A stretch of DNA of 64,000 nucleotides from Streptomyces tagetis (GCF_018069565.1 NZ_JAGPNL010000002.1:496001-560000); one strand, 5' to 3'; shown: positions 26,846 to 35,675, counted from the stretch's first letter. Notes: generated by a model from the sequence alone, not told the origin. Translations and numbers: made by a program.

Positions 26846-27829
26846 ATGGACGAGCGCACTTTCGACAGGTCGGATCAACACGCCTCCGTGATCGGCCTCG
26901 GCACCTGGCAACTGGGTGCCGACTGGGGGGACGTCGACGACAAGCAGGCCCTCGCGGTGCTGGAGGCCGCCGCCGAGTCGGGGGTGACCTTCTTCGACAC
27001 CGCCGACGTCTACGGCGACGGCCGCAGCGAGCAGACCATCGCCGCCTTCCTGCGCGGCCGGCCCGACCTGCACGTGCTGGTCGCCACCAAGATGGGCCGC
27101 CGGGTCGAGCAGCTCCCGCAGAACTACGTACTGGACAACTTCCGCGAGTGGAACGACCGCTCCCGGCGCAACCTCGGCGTCGACGTGATCGACCTCGTGC
27201 AGCTCCACTGCCCGCCGACCCCCGTCTACTCCACCGACGAGGTGTTCGACGCCCTCGACACCCTCGTCGAGGAGGAGCGGATCGCGGCCTACGGCGTCAG
27301 CGTCGAGACCTGCGCCGAGGCGCTGGCCGCCATCGCCCGCCCGAACGTGGCCAGCGTGCAGATCATCCTCAACCCGTTCCGGATGAAGCCCCTGCGCGAG
27401 GTGCTGCCCGCGGCCCGGGAGGCCGGCGTCGGCATCATCGCCCGGGTGCCGCTGGCCTCGGGGCTGCTGAGCGGCAAGTACACCGAGGACACCGTCTTCG
27501 CCGCCAACGACCACCGCTCGTTCAACCGGCACGGCGAGGCGTTCGACCAGGGCGAGACCTTCTCCGGCGTCGACTTCGCCACCGGTGTGGAGGCCGCCGC
27601 CGAGTTCGCCGCCCTCGCCCCCGAGGGGTACACCCCGGCCCAGCTCGCGCTGGGCTGGATCATCCGGCAGCCCGGCGTCACCACCGTGATCCCCGGCGCC
27701 CGCTCGCCCGAGCAGGCCCGCGCCAACACGCGGGCCGCCCGGCTGCCGGAGCTGTCCGCCGAGACCCTGGACGCCATCCGCGGCCTCTACGACCGGCGCG
27801 TCAAGGAGCAGGTCGAGAACCGCTGGTGA
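26846..27829 (+). CDS. Aldo/keto reductase
   Basis: NADPH-dependent reductase of 327 residues. Barrel motifs: SVIGLGTWQLGADWGDV, FFDTADVYGDGRSEQTI (catalytic Asp and Tyr), LVATKMGRR (Lys), DVIDLVQLHCPPTP (His) and TTVIPGARSPEQARAN. It belongs to the same broad family as the reductase at 17-18 kb but is clearly a different branch. Only 18 nt lie between GATGACAGACT, a possible -10, and the ATG, so the message may be nearly leaderless. A hairpin follows. Confidence 0.9.
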   Translation: MDERTFDRSDQHASVIGLGTWQLGADWGDVDDKQALAVLEAAAESGVTFFDTADVYGDGRSEQTIAAFLRGRPDLHVLVATKMGRRVEQLPQNYVLDNFREWNDRSRRNLGVDVIDLVQLHCPPTPVYSTDEVFDALDTLVEEERIAAYGVSVETCAEALAAIARPNVASVQIILNPFRMKPLREVLPAAREAGVGIIARVPLASGLLSGKYTEDTVFAANDHRSFNRHGEAFDQGETFSGVDFATGVEAAAEFAALAPEGYTPAQLALGWIIRQPGVTTVIPGARSPEQARANTRAARLPELSAETLDAIRGLYDRRVKEQVENRW

Positions 27830-27848
27830 CCGGCGCCCGGACGCGCCC

Positions 27849-27880
27849 GACCGGGCGCCGGAGCACCCCGGCGCCCGGTC
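27849..27880. terminator. Bidirectional hairpin between aldo/keto reductase and ssgC
   Basis: GACCGGGCGCCGG and CCGGCGCCCGGTC form a perfect 13-bp stem with a short loop in the 72-nt convergent gap. It could end both transcripts. Confidence 0.75.
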
Positions 27881-27901
27881 CCCGGGTCCGCCTCCGGGCC
27901 G

Positions 27902-28327
27902 TCAGCCCTCGGCCATGACCTGGGCGAGGAAGTCGTCGAGGCGGACCTCCTCCTCCCCGGGCCGTACCACCGCGTACGTCTCCCGCAGGAACGCCGCGAC
28001 CGGCGCCGCCCAGACGTACACCACCGCCCGGTGCCGCCGCCCGTCGGGACGGGTGTCGCCGAGGAACTCCAGGCGCACTTCCTCCCACAGCCCCCGGGAC
28101 TCCGGCCGCATCCGCACGTCACCGACGCCGACCGGCCGCAGCAGCGCCTCGCCGACCATCTCCCGGTCCAGCGTCCACCGCGCGAGCACCCGGCCGTCGT
28201 GGGCGAAGACCACGGTCAGCGCGAACGGGTCGGCGGCGTCGTAGCCGAGGTGGGCGAGCACCGGGAAGCGGTCGGTCTCACCCGCCTGGAGCTGCACGAC
28301 CAGGGTGGTGCGCACGGGGCGGTTCAC
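27902..28327 (-). CDS. ssgC: SsgA-like sporulation protein (SALP)
   Basis: Cytoplasmic protein of 141 residues in the SsgA-like family, which exists only in morphologically complex actinomycetes and directs septum placement and wall remodelling during sporulation. Family features: LQAGETDRFPVLAHLGYDAA, DPFALTVVFAHDGRVLARW, LDREMVGEALLRPVGVGDVR, ESRGLWEEVRLEFLG and FLRETYAVVRPGEE. The GTG start has GGAGG 9 nt upstream. The SigB-type promoter directly upstream is unusual for this family and links it to the stress sigma factors. The ssgC assignment rests on gene order between rnhA/sigL and sigM. Confidence 0.88.
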   Translation of the reverse strand: MNRPVRTTLVVQLQAGETDRFPVLAHLGYDAADPFALTVVFAHDGRVLARWTLDREMVGEALLRPVGVGDVRMRPESRGLWEEVRLEFLGDTRPDGRRHRAVVYVWAAPVAAFLRETYAVVRPGEEEVRLDDFLAQVMAEG

Positions 28328-28375
28328 GACGGGAGACCTCCGGGAGGACGGGTGCGGTCGGACACAGGGCGGCTA

Positions 28376-28399
28376 GTACCCCGTCCGACCGCCCGATGC
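28376..28399 (-). promoter_or_regulatory. SigB-type promoter of ssgC
   Basis: Minus-strand GCAT, N14, GGGTAC, an exact consensus match. The -10 ends 48 nt before the GTG start. Confidence 0.75.
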
Positions 28400-28435
28400 T
28401 CACGCAAGCGGGTGATTCCCCCGGCACGGGTGGTT

Positions 28436-29416
28436 TCAGGACCCCTCGCCCAGCGTGTCGCGCAGGGCCGGCAGCAGCGTCGTGCGTGACCAGTCCAGGA
28501 AGGCCGGCTGGGTCTCCCCGCCGGTCTGCACCAGCGCGATCTCCGTGAACCCGGCCTCCGCGTACGGGCGTACGGCGTCCACGAAGGCGGCCGGATCGTT
28601 CCCGCAGGGGATCGACGCGGCGACGTCCTCGGGCGTGACGAACCGCGTCGCCGCCGCGAACGCGTCCGGGTGCGGAAGCTCCGCGTTGACCTTCCAGCCG
28701 CCGCCGAACCAGCGGAACTGGTCGTGGGCGCGGGCGACCGCCGCCTCGCGGTCCGGGTCGTAGGAGACGGGGAGCTGGCCGACGCGCGGTTTGCCGGTGC
28801 CGCCGTGCCGGTCGAAGGCGCTGAGCAGCTCCGGCTCGGGCTCGGTGGCGATGACCAGGTCGGCGAGTTCGCCGGCCAGCGCGCAGGACTGCTCCCCGGA
28901 GACGGCGACGCCGATCGGCGGCGGGGTCTCCGGCAGGTCCCACAGCCGGGCCGACTCCACGTCGAAGTGCTCGCCGCGGTGGTTGACGTGGCCGCCCTCG
29001 AAGAGCGCGCGGATGATCTCCACGGCCTCGCGGAGCATCGCGTGCCGCACGTCCACGGCGGGCCAGCCGCCGCCGACCACGTGTTCGTTGAGGTTCTCGC
29101 CCGCGCCGAGGCCCAGCCGGAAGCGGCCCCGCGACAGCAACTGGAGCGTCGCCGCCTTCTGCGCGACCACCGCCGGGTGGTAGCGGAACGTCGGGCACGT
29201 CACGTAGGTCATCAGCGGGATGCGCGACGTGGCCTGGGCGGCGGCGCCCAGCACGCTCCAGGCGTAGGGCGCGTGCCCCTGCGAGCGCAGCCACGGGAAG
29301 GAGTGGTCCGAGGTGACCGAGAAGTCGAAACCGGCCTCCTCGGCCCCCACCAGATGGTCCACGAGCGCCCGGGGCCCGGCGTGCTCGGTCATCATCGTGT
29401 ATCCGATTCGCACCAT
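28436..29416 (-). CDS. F420-dependent LLM-class oxidoreductase
   Basis: Luciferase-like flavin/F420 oxidoreductase of 326 residues. Diagnostic parts: MVRIGYTMMTEHAGPRALVD, AEEAGFDFSVTSDHSFPWL, PLMTYVTCPTFRYHPAVVAQ and GRFRLGLGAGENLNEHVVGGGWP, the last typical of the F420-dependent G6PD-like group (TIGR03557). GVAVSGEQSCALAGELADLVIATEP is the second half-barrel motif. The substrate is unknown. The ATG at 29416 begins the first beta strand; the frame remains open upstream, but that part is Arg/Pro-rich and not family-like. Confidence 0.87.
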   Translation of the reverse strand: MVRIGYTMMTEHAGPRALVDHLVGAEEAGFDFSVTSDHSFPWLRSQGHAPYAWSVLGAAAQATSRIPLMTYVTCPTFRYHPAVVAQKAATLQLLSRGRFRLGLGAGENLNEHVVGGGWPAVDVRHAMLREAVEIIRALFEGGHVNHRGEHFDVESARLWDLPETPPPIGVAVSGEQSCALAGELADLVIATEPEPELLSAFDRHGGTGKPRVGQLPVSYDPDREAAVARAHDQFRWFGGGWKVNAELPHPDAFAAATRFVTPEDVAASIPCGNDPAAFVDAVRPYAEAGFTEIALVQTGGETQPAFLDWSRTTLLPALRDTLGEGS

Positions 29417-29528
29417 GCGGCGGCGAGTCCCCGCCCTGGCCGCCCGGAAACGACGGACACCCGCCGACGCCCGCCGACACCGGACGTCGCGGGCGCCGGT
29501 GCGGGGCGCGGGGGCCGGTCGCCCGGCG

Positions 29529-30488
29529 TCAGCGCAGGCCGAAGCGGTCCGTCCAGGCGGCCATGTCACCGGCCTGCGCGTTGCCCCCGCACACCACCAG
29601 CCCGATCCGGGCGCCGTCGCCGACCCGCTCCACCACGCGCCGCGCCGCGGGCAGCAGGCATCCGGCGGCCGGCTCCGTCCACAGCTTCGCGTGCTCCGCG
29701 AACTCCAGCGATCCCGCGACCGCCTCCCGGTCCGGCACCACCAGCACCTCCGTGACCAGCTCCGACACCATCTCGTACGTCAGCCGCGACACGGCCGGCG
29801 CGCTGAGCGTGGTGACGATCGACGACAGCTCCACCGGCGTCGGCCCGCCCGCCGCCAGCGCCCGGGACATGGACTCGGCGCCCTTGGTCTCCACCCCCCA
29901 GACCCGCACCCCGGGCCGCCGGGCGCGCAGGGCCGCCGCCACCCCGGAGATCAGCCCGCCGCCCCCGATGCTGACCAGGACGTCGGTCAGCTCGCCGGCG
30001 TCCTCGGCGAACTCCAGCCCCACCGTGCCCTGCCCGGCGATCACCACCGGGTCGTCGAAGGGGTGGACCAGCGTCAGCCCCTCCTCCCGCAACCGGTCCA
30101 CCAGCGCGAACGCGCCGTCCATGCCGTCGGTCAGCCGCACCACGGCCCCCGCCTCCTCGGCGATGCCGACGGAACGGGCTAGTGCCGACCGGGGCATGAC
30201 CACGGTGGCCTTCACGTCCAGCGCGGCGGCCATGACGGCCACGGCGATGCCGTGGTTGCCGCCGCTGACCGCCACGACCCCGGCGGCCCGCTCGGCCTCC
30301 GTCAGCGTCAGCAGCTTCGCCACCGCTCCGCGCGCCTTGAACGACCCGGTGCGCTGGAGCAGTTCCAGCTTGGCGGTGACCGGGACCCCGAGCAGCGCGG
30401 ACAGCCCGGGGCTCGGCACGGTCGGGGTGCGTACGACATGTCCGGCGATCCGCTCGGCCGCGGCTTCGATCCCGGTGATCCCGATCAA
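29529..30488 (-). CDS. PLP-dependent threonine/serine dehydratase
   Basis: Fold-type II PLP enzyme of 319 residues that deaminates L-threonine or L-serine to an oxo-acid and ammonia. The Schiff-base Lys lies in RTGSFKARGAVAKLL (about 51), SGGNHGIAVA binds the substrate carboxylate, SIGGGGLISGVAAAL is the phosphate-binding glycine loop, and VVCGGNAQ carries a C-terminal PLP contact. It lacks an ACT domain, so it is probably a catabolic rather than isoleucine-feedback type. Start ATG at 30488; no overlap with neighbours. Confidence 0.88.
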   Translation of the reverse strand: MIGITGIEAAAERIAGHVVRTPTVPSPGLSALLGVPVTAKLELLQRTGSFKARGAVAKLLTLTEAERAAGVVAVSGGNHGIAVAVMAAALDVKATVVMPRSALARSVGIAEEAGAVVRLTDGMDGAFALVDRLREEGLTLVHPFDDPVVIAGQGTVGLEFAEDAGELTDVLVSIGGGGLISGVAAALRARRPGVRVWGVETKGAESMSRALAAGGPTPVELSSIVTTLSAPAVSRLTYEMVSELVTEVLVVPDREAVAGSLEFAEHAKLWTEPAAGCLLPAARRVVERVGDGARIGLVVCGGNAQAGDMAAWTDRFGLR

Positions 30489-30594
30489 GGCAGTCTTCCT
30501 TCCGGCACGGGCGGTGTTCCGCGCCCCGGGCAGCTTTTCGCGTGGTACCGCCCCAGGTCAACAGCGTGCCCGGGGCCGGTCGCCGCGCGCACGC

Positions 30595-31272
30595 TCAGTG
30601 CTGCTGCGCCTTCTGCGGCGTCGCCTCGCTCGGCCGGACGACGACGAAGCCCTCGCCCTGGAGGACGAGTTGCACGACCTCCCCGGAGCCGCCGCGCAGC
30701 ATCGAGCCGACGGACTGCGAACGGTGCAGCGACGTCGAGAGCCCCGCCGACCAGCCGACCACCGCGTCGGTGTCGACGTGGACCGGGTACTGGTGGGAGA
30801 CCGGGATGACCAGCGGGTCGCCCTCGCAGACCAGGCCCAGCTTGCCGTGCCCGGTGAAGACGCTGTTGAACAGCCCGCCGCCGACGATGCCCACGCCCTT
30901 GACGGTGGAGATGCGGTACGACAGCGACGCGTCGAAGCACAGCACGTTGCGGCCGTTGACGGTGAACTCGTCGCCCGGCTCCAGCTCCACGATGAAGCAG
31001 TTCTGCGCCTCGTGCGCGAACCACGCCTCGCCCTGGCCGCGCACCGTCATCAGCGGCAGCCCCTCCCCGGTGACCGCCCGCTTGAGCATGCCGCCCACGC
31101 CCTGGCCCTTGCGCTCGAACTGGAGGCCGCCCCGGTAGGCGATCATCGCGCCCTGGCGGGCGAGCATCTCGCCGTTCACCACGTACCGGACGCACTTGGG
31201 GTTCTCGACGGTCATGCCCGGCGCGGTGGCCGGATGCACCATGTGCCGGCTGGAAAACAGGTCACCCTTCAT
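30595..31272 (-). CDS. AIM24 (TRAP-like) family protein
   Basis: Soluble beta-rich protein of 225 residues in the AIM24 family. Typical parts: MLARQGAMIAYRGGLQFERKG, GEGLPLMTVRGQGEAWFAHE, VELEPGDEFTVNGRNVLCFD and GLFNSVFTGHGKLGLVCEG. Its fold resembles the tryptophan-RNA-binding TRAP protein, but RNA binding is unproven and function is unknown. A clear promoter ends only 6 nt before the ATG, so the message is probably leaderless. Confidence 0.85.
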   Translation of the reverse strand: MKGDLFSSRHMVHPATAPGMTVENPKCVRYVVNGEMLARQGAMIAYRGGLQFERKGQGVGGMLKRAVTGEGLPLMTVRGQGEAWFAHEAQNCFIVELEPGDEFTVNGRNVLCFDASLSYRISTVKGVGIVGGGLFNSVFTGHGKLGLVCEGDPLVIPVSHQYPVHVDTDAVVGWSAGLSTSLHRSQSVGSMLRGGSGEVVQLVLQGEGFVVVRPSEATPQKAQQH

Positions 31273-31278
31273 GAGGGC

Positions 31279-31307
31279 ATCCTGACCCGGATCGTCCGGT
31301 CTGCCAA
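31279..31307 (-). promoter_or_regulatory. Housekeeping promoter giving a leaderless AIM24 mRNA
   Basis: Minus-strand TTGGCA, N17, CAGGAT; 6 nt then separate the -10 from the ATG, placing the transcription start at or beside the A of the start codon. Confidence 0.55.
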
Positions 31308-31396
31308 GATCGGTGCCGGTTTTCGCGCGGGCGGTTCCTGAACTGGTGCCGGGCGGGGCGTGCGACGCGGGGGTGCCGGGCGGGGCGGGGCGCGGG

Positions 31397-32722
31397 TCAG
31401 CCGCCGAAGAGCTGGGTCCAGTACGTGGCGGCCCGGCCGCCGCCGGCCAGACCGGCGCCGATGTGGGTGAAGTCGCCGCTGAGGATGTTGGCGCGGTGCC
31501 CGGGGCTGTTCATCCAGCCCTCGACGACGGCGGTGGGGGAGCGCTGCCCGCAGGCGATGTTCTCGCCGACGCGGCGGTGCGTGGCGCCCGCGGCGGCGGC
31601 CCGGTCCCAGGGCCGGTCGCCGTCGGGGCCGGTGTGGGCGTAGAAGTCCCGCTCCGCCATGGCCGTGCTGTGCGCCTGCGCGGCGGCAGCGAGCCGGGGA
31701 TCGGGGGCGAGCGGGCGCAGTCCGGCCGCCGTCCGCCGCCGGTTGGTGAGCGCGACGACCTCGGCCGTGGTGCGGTCCAGCCCGGCCGGCGTCAGCGGCA
31801 CCGCCCACAGCACCGTCCAGTAGGTGTCGCCCGAGGGCCCGGTGGCGTGGGCCCATCCGGCGTGGGTGAAGACGGGCTCGTGCAGGGTGCGGCGGGCGCC
31901 CTCGGTCTCCCGGCAGGAACCGACGAACTCGGCGGCGGTGCGCGGCCCGAGGACCAGGTGCTCGCCGACGGTGAGGTAGGCGAACCCGGCGGCGACGACG
32001 CGCTGGTGGACCGAGACGCCGTCGCGGCTCTCGACGGCGAGCGCGCCCGCCCCGGCCATCGCCTCCGCGTGCGCCCGCGCCGCCGAGGCGAGCCGGGCGT
32101 CGCGCGCGACGGGCGGTGAACCGGCCGCGGCCCGCGCCGAGTTGACGAGGCCCAGGAAGCCGTCGGGGTCGCCGCCCGCGTCGACGGCGGGTGGCCCGGC
32201 CGGGGCGGGTGCCGGGGTCGCGGCGCCGGCGGCCCGGTCCGCCTCGTCGGCGACGTCGACGCCGAAGTCCCGGGCGAGTCCGGCGAGTCCGTCGGCGTAC
32301 CCCTGGCCGAGCGCGCGCAGCTTCCACCGGTCGCCGCGCCGGTAGAACTCCGCGAGCAGCAGCACCGTCTCCGGCCCCGGGCCCGGCGGCGTGAACCGGG
32401 CCACCGGCGCCCCGCCGGGGCCGCTCACGCGCAGGGTGGGGGAGGGGAGGCCGGCGAGCGGGGTGCCGGGGTCGGCGGCGGTGACGGCGACCGTGACCCG
32501 GGTGGCGCCGGGCCGCAGCCCGGCCGGATCGAGGGCGAGGGTGTCCCCGCGCAGGTGGGCACCGGGCGCGTCCGGCTGGTTGTAGAAGACGAAGTCCGCG
32601 TCGCCCGCCACCTTGCCGCCGTCGTCCGTCACGAGTGCCGAGACGTCGAATCCGCCGGGCACCCGCACGTCGAGGGGCCCGTCCGGCACCGTCAGATTGC
32701 CACCGGGTACCAACTCGCTCAT
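31397..32722 (-). CDS. TerD domain fused to two CAP/SCP domains
   Basis: Protein of 441 residues. A TerD/tellurite-resistance domain occupies about 1-150 (MSELVPGGNLTVPDGPLDVR, VTDDGGKVAGDADFVFYNQP, GLRPGATRVTVAVTAADP, VLLLAEFYRRGDRWKLRALG). A linker rich in Ala and Pro leads to two CAP (SCP/PR-1) domains. The first (about 185-300) lacks most motifs, with VSVHQRVVAAGFAYLTVGEHL left. The second (about 310-441) is canonical: HSTAMAERDFYAHTGPDG, VGENIACG, GWMNSPGHRANILSGDFTHIG (read in parts), YWTQLFGG. There is no signal peptide, although bacterial CAP proteins are usually secreted. It is divergent from the universal stress protein gene. Confidence 0.88.
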   Translation of the reverse strand: MSELVPGGNLTVPDGPLDVRVPGGFDVSALVTDDGGKVAGDADFVFYNQPDAPGAHLRGDTLALDPAGLRPGATRVTVAVTAADPGTPLAGLPSPTLRVSGPGGAPVARFTPPGPGPETVLLLAEFYRRGDRWKLRALGQGYADGLAGLARDFGVDVADEADRAAGAATPAPAPAGPPAVDAGGDPDGFLGLVNSARAAAGSPPVARDARLASAARAHAEAMAGAGALAVESRDGVSVHQRVVAAGFAYLTVGEHLVLGPRTAAEFVGSCRETEGARRTLHEPVFTHAGWAHATGPSGDTYWTVLWAVPLTPAGLDRTTAEVVALTNRRRTAAGLRPLAPDPRLAAAAQAHSTAMAERDFYAHTGPDGDRPWDRAAAAGATHRRVGENIACGQRSPTAVVEGWMNSPGHRANILSGDFTHIGAGLAGGGRAATYWTQLFGG

Positions 32723-32925
32723 CCTGCCGCCCTCGGTCGTGGTCGTCGTCGCTGCTGCGGTGGGGCGCCGCGGTGGGGGTGCCGTGTGAACGTCCGCCGG
32801 AGGGCGGGTGTTCCCGGCCGCACGGCACCCGTCCCCGGCCGGGGCGGCTCCCGGTGCGCGGTGGGGCGGCGCGGGTGGTGAAGACTGGCCCCGATGGACG
32901 TGACCCGACGACAGGGAGGGAACCG

Positions 32926-33798
32926 ATGACGCGCCCGATCACCGCAGGGGTGGACGGAACCGACGAGAGCCTGGCCGCGCTGGCCTGGGCGGCGAGGGAG
33001 GCGGTCCGCCGGGACGCGCCGCTGCGGGTGGTGCACGCCTGGCGCTTCCAGACGCGGCACGCCGTCGACGCCGGGGACCGCGAGACCCAGCAGCGGTGGG
33101 TGCGCGAGACCGTGGAGGCCGCCGCGCGCACCGTCGCCGGACGCCACCCGAACCTGGAGGTCGGCACCGAGGTACGCGAGGGCGACGCCGCCGCCGTGCT
33201 GCTGGAGGAGGCCGCCGCCTCCGGCACGCTGGTGCTGGGCTCGCGCGGCCACGGGCCCGTCGTGGGCTTCCTGCTCGGCTCCGTCGGCCGGCAGGTGATC
33301 GCCGGGAGCGAGCGGCCCGTCGTCCTCGTACGGGCCGGGGACCGGGCCGACGCCGAGGCCGGGGGCCGCGAGGTCGTCGTCGGTCAGCAGGGGGAGCCGG
33401 AGGACAGCGCCGACGCGCTCGGGTTCGCCTTCGAGACCGCCGCCGCGCGCGGCGCCTCCGTACGCGCGGTGCGGGCGTGGACGCTGCCGCCGGTGTTCGC
33501 CTACAGCCCGGGGTCGATGAAGCTCCTCGACGAGGCGGGCGGCCTGGAGCCGTACGAGCGGACGGCGCTCTCCGAGGCGCTGGAACCGTGGCGGGAGCGC
33601 TTCCCCGGCGTCCGGGTGGTCGAGCACGTGGAGATGGGCAGCGCCGGGCAGGTGCTGTTGTCGGTGGCCGGGCAAGCGCAGTTGATGGTGGTCGGGCGCC
33701 GGGCCCGCCGTACGGCCGTTGGCGCGCGGATCGGCTCGGTGGCGCACGGGGTGCTGCACCACGCGCAGTGCCCGGTGGCGGTGGTCCCGCACGCCTGA
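32926..33798 (+). CDS. Tandem universal stress protein
   Basis: Cytoplasmic protein of 290 residues with two UspA domains. The first (1-141) starts ITAGVDGTDESLAALAWAAR and ends with the ATP-binding loop GSRGHGPVVGFLLGSVGRQV, then RPVVLVR. The second (about 150-290) ends VGRRARRTAVGARIGSVAHG, with HAQCPVAVVP. The second loop deviates (GRRARRTAVG), so only the first site is a strong ATP binder. Tandem Usp proteins in actinobacteria respond to stress and dormancy. The ATG has GGGAGGG 5 nt upstream. Confidence 0.9.
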   Translation: MTRPITAGVDGTDESLAALAWAAREAVRRDAPLRVVHAWRFQTRHAVDAGDRETQQRWVRETVEAAARTVAGRHPNLEVGTEVREGDAAAVLLEEAAASGTLVLGSRGHGPVVGFLLGSVGRQVIAGSERPVVLVRAGDRADAEAGGREVVVGQQGEPEDSADALGFAFETAAARGASVRAVRAWTLPPVFAYSPGSMKLLDEAGGLEPYERTALSEALEPWRERFPGVRVVEHVEMGSAGQVLLSVAGQAQLMVVGRRARRTAVGARIGSVAHGVLHHAQCPVAVVPHA

Positions 33799-33821
33799 GC
33801 GGGCGCCGGGAGCCGAGCCGG

Positions 33822-35108
33822 TCAGCCGCGGGTGGGGTCCGCCGCCGGTGCAGGTCCGGACCCGTGCGGGTCACCCGCGGGGCGTGGGACGGCGGCGGCC
33901 TTCGGCAGGACGTGCGCGACGTAGTCGGCGACGGCCGCCTCCAGGCCGATGTCCTGCCCGGCCCGCTCGGAGAGCTGCCAGCGGTGCTCCAGCAACTCGT
34001 GGTAGACCTCGGCCGCGTCCATGGTGCCGCGCAGTGCGGGCGGCACGGCCCGCACGGTCGGCCGGAAGACCTCGCGCACCCAGCGGTGGGCGAGCACCTC
34101 CGGCCGGGCCCCGGCCCCCCGGGCTGCGCCGGGCGGCGCGTGGTCGTCCTGGGTGGCCATCCAGGACTCCAGGTCGTTGAGCAGCCGGCGCGCCTGGTTC
34201 TCCTCCGTGTCCAGCCCCGTCAGCCGCAGCAGTTGGCGCTGGTGGTGGCCCGCGTCGACCACCTTGGGCACGAAGGTGACCGTGTCGCCGTGCGGGGCGC
34301 GCTCGATCTGCATCTCGGCCACGTCGAAACCCAGGTCGTTGAGGCGCCGGATGCGGCGCTCCATGTAGTGGTGCTTGCCCGCCGGATAGACCGAGGTCCG
34401 GGTCAGCTCCTCCCACAGCCGTTCGTAGCGCACGCAGATCTCGGTGCCGAAGCCCACCGGGTCGACGGAGGGGTGCAGCGCCCCGGACGCCTCCAGGTCG
34501 AGCAGTTCGCCGCTGATGTTGACCCGCGCGAGGTCGAGGTCGTAGGCCCGCTGGCCCTCGCTGAGCCGGGGGTGCAGCTCCCCGGTCTCGGCGTCGACGA
34601 GGTACGCGGCGTAGGCGCCCGCGTCGCGCCGGAAGAGCGTGTTGGAGAGCGAGCAGTCGCCCCACGCGAACCCGGAGAGGTGCAGCCGGACCAGGAGCAC
34701 GGCCAGGGCGTCCATCAGCCGGTGCATGGTCGCCGGGCGCAGCGTCGTCTCGAACATCGACCGGTAGGGCAGCGAACCGCCCAGGTGGCGGGTGATCAGC
34801 ACCGGCTCCAGCGGCCGGCCCGCGTCGTCGGCGCGGCCGGTGACCACGCCGAGCGCGTCCACCGCGGGGATGCCGATCCGGTCCAGGTCGCGCAGCAGCC
34901 GGTACTCGCGCAGCGCGGGCCGTTCGGCGAGTTCCTTGACGGCGATGACCTCGTCGCCGGCCCTGGCGTAGCGCACGACGTGACGGGAGATGCCGCGCGG
35001 CAGCGGTACGAGGTGCTCCTCGGGCCACTCCTCCAACGGCAGGTGCCAGGGCAGTCGGAGCAGGAGCGCGGGGTGTTCGGGGTTGGTGGCACTGATCTGC
35101 AAGGCCAT
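33822..35108 (-). CDS. DUF4032 kinase-like protein
   Basis: Cytoplasmic protein of 428 residues with a protein/sugar-kinase-like fold followed by DUF4032. The kinase-like part has VIAVKELAERPALREYRLLR (Lys), LITRHLGGSLPYRSMFE, FAWGDCSLSNTLFRRDAGAY (catalytic loop GDCSLSN) and YLVDAETGELHP (DAE in place of DFG or DxD). The C-terminal half, with YPAGKHHYMERRIRRLNDLG, belongs to DUF4032. Substrate unknown. TAGAGT on the minus strand ends 7 nt before the ATG, so a leaderless mRNA is likely. The 3' end converges with the universal stress gene, leaving only 23 nt. Confidence 0.82.
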   Translation of the reverse strand: MALQISATNPEHPALLLRLPWHLPLEEWPEEHLVPLPRGISRHVVRYARAGDEVIAVKELAERPALREYRLLRDLDRIGIPAVDALGVVTGRADDAGRPLEPVLITRHLGGSLPYRSMFETTLRPATMHRLMDALAVLLVRLHLSGFAWGDCSLSNTLFRRDAGAYAAYLVDAETGELHPRLSEGQRAYDLDLARVNISGELLDLEASGALHPSVDPVGFGTEICVRYERLWEELTRTSVYPAGKHHYMERRIRRLNDLGFDVAEMQIERAPHGDTVTFVPKVVDAGHHQRQLLRLTGLDTEENQARRLLNDLESWMATQDDHAPPGAARGAGARPEVLAHRWVREVFRPTVRAVPPALRGTMDAAEVYHELLEHRWQLSERAGQDIGLEAAVADYVAHVLPKAAAVPRPAGDPHGSGPAPAADPTRG

Positions 35109-35283
35109 GGCCCCGACTCTAGGTGATCCGGGTCGAAGCCTTGCCGCCGGTCGGACATGTGCCGTCCGGGCAACCTGGCGAGGGCCGGAGGCGTCCTGCC
35201 CGATGCCGCGGGTCGGGGCAGTGCCCCTGACCGGACGGCACAGAACGCGAGACCGTGTGCCGAGTGCCTGAGCAGAGGTGGAC

Positions 35284-35675
35284 ATGACGTACCAGAACGC
35301 CGTGGTGACGTGGGTCGACGTACGGGACGGGCTGCCTCCGAGCGGTTCTCCGGTGGCGGCGGCGATCACCGGTCGGTACCGGCCCGACCCCTTCGCCGAG
35401 CCCGGTACGGCAGCGGCGTCGGGGGAGGACTTCTGGCTGGTGAGGCCGATGGTCTTCATCGCTCTGCACTGCGATGAGAACGGGACGGAGCACACGGACT
35501 TTGCTTCGTCGACTCCGACGAGGTCGTCCGTCTGCCGTACAGCCCCCGCAGTGACGAGACCATCACCCACTGGGCGCAGCTGCCCACCCTGCCGGGCAGG
35601 ACGACGCACCTGCTCCTCGGGGACGACGCGCTGACGGCCCTGCGGAACACCTGGGACGCACGTTCCGCCACCTGA
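35284..35675 (+). pseudogene. Hypothetical protein gene with a probable one-base frameshift
   Basis: The gene starts at ATG 35284 (AGAGGTGG upstream) and reads MTYQNAVVTWVDVRDGLPPS through VFIALHCDENGTEHTD. Near 35500 the natural reading then switches: the first frame becomes SSTPTRSSVCRTAPAVTRPS, low-quality Ser/Arg/Pro text. The third frame continues plausibly as CFVDSDEVVRLPYSPRSDE, THWAQLPTLPGRTTHLLLGD and ALRNTWDARSAT, ending at TGA 35673-35675. One missing base at GGACTTTGC would join them. Either the gene is broken in this strain or the sequence has an error in a short T run. The protein is not one I recognise. Confidence 0.6.

Noticed and set aside
32705-32710. Plus-strand GGGTAC before the universal stress protein gene
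   Set aside because: No T in the right place at 14-16 nt upstream, and it lies within the TerD-CAP coding sequence, over 200 nt from the stress gene.
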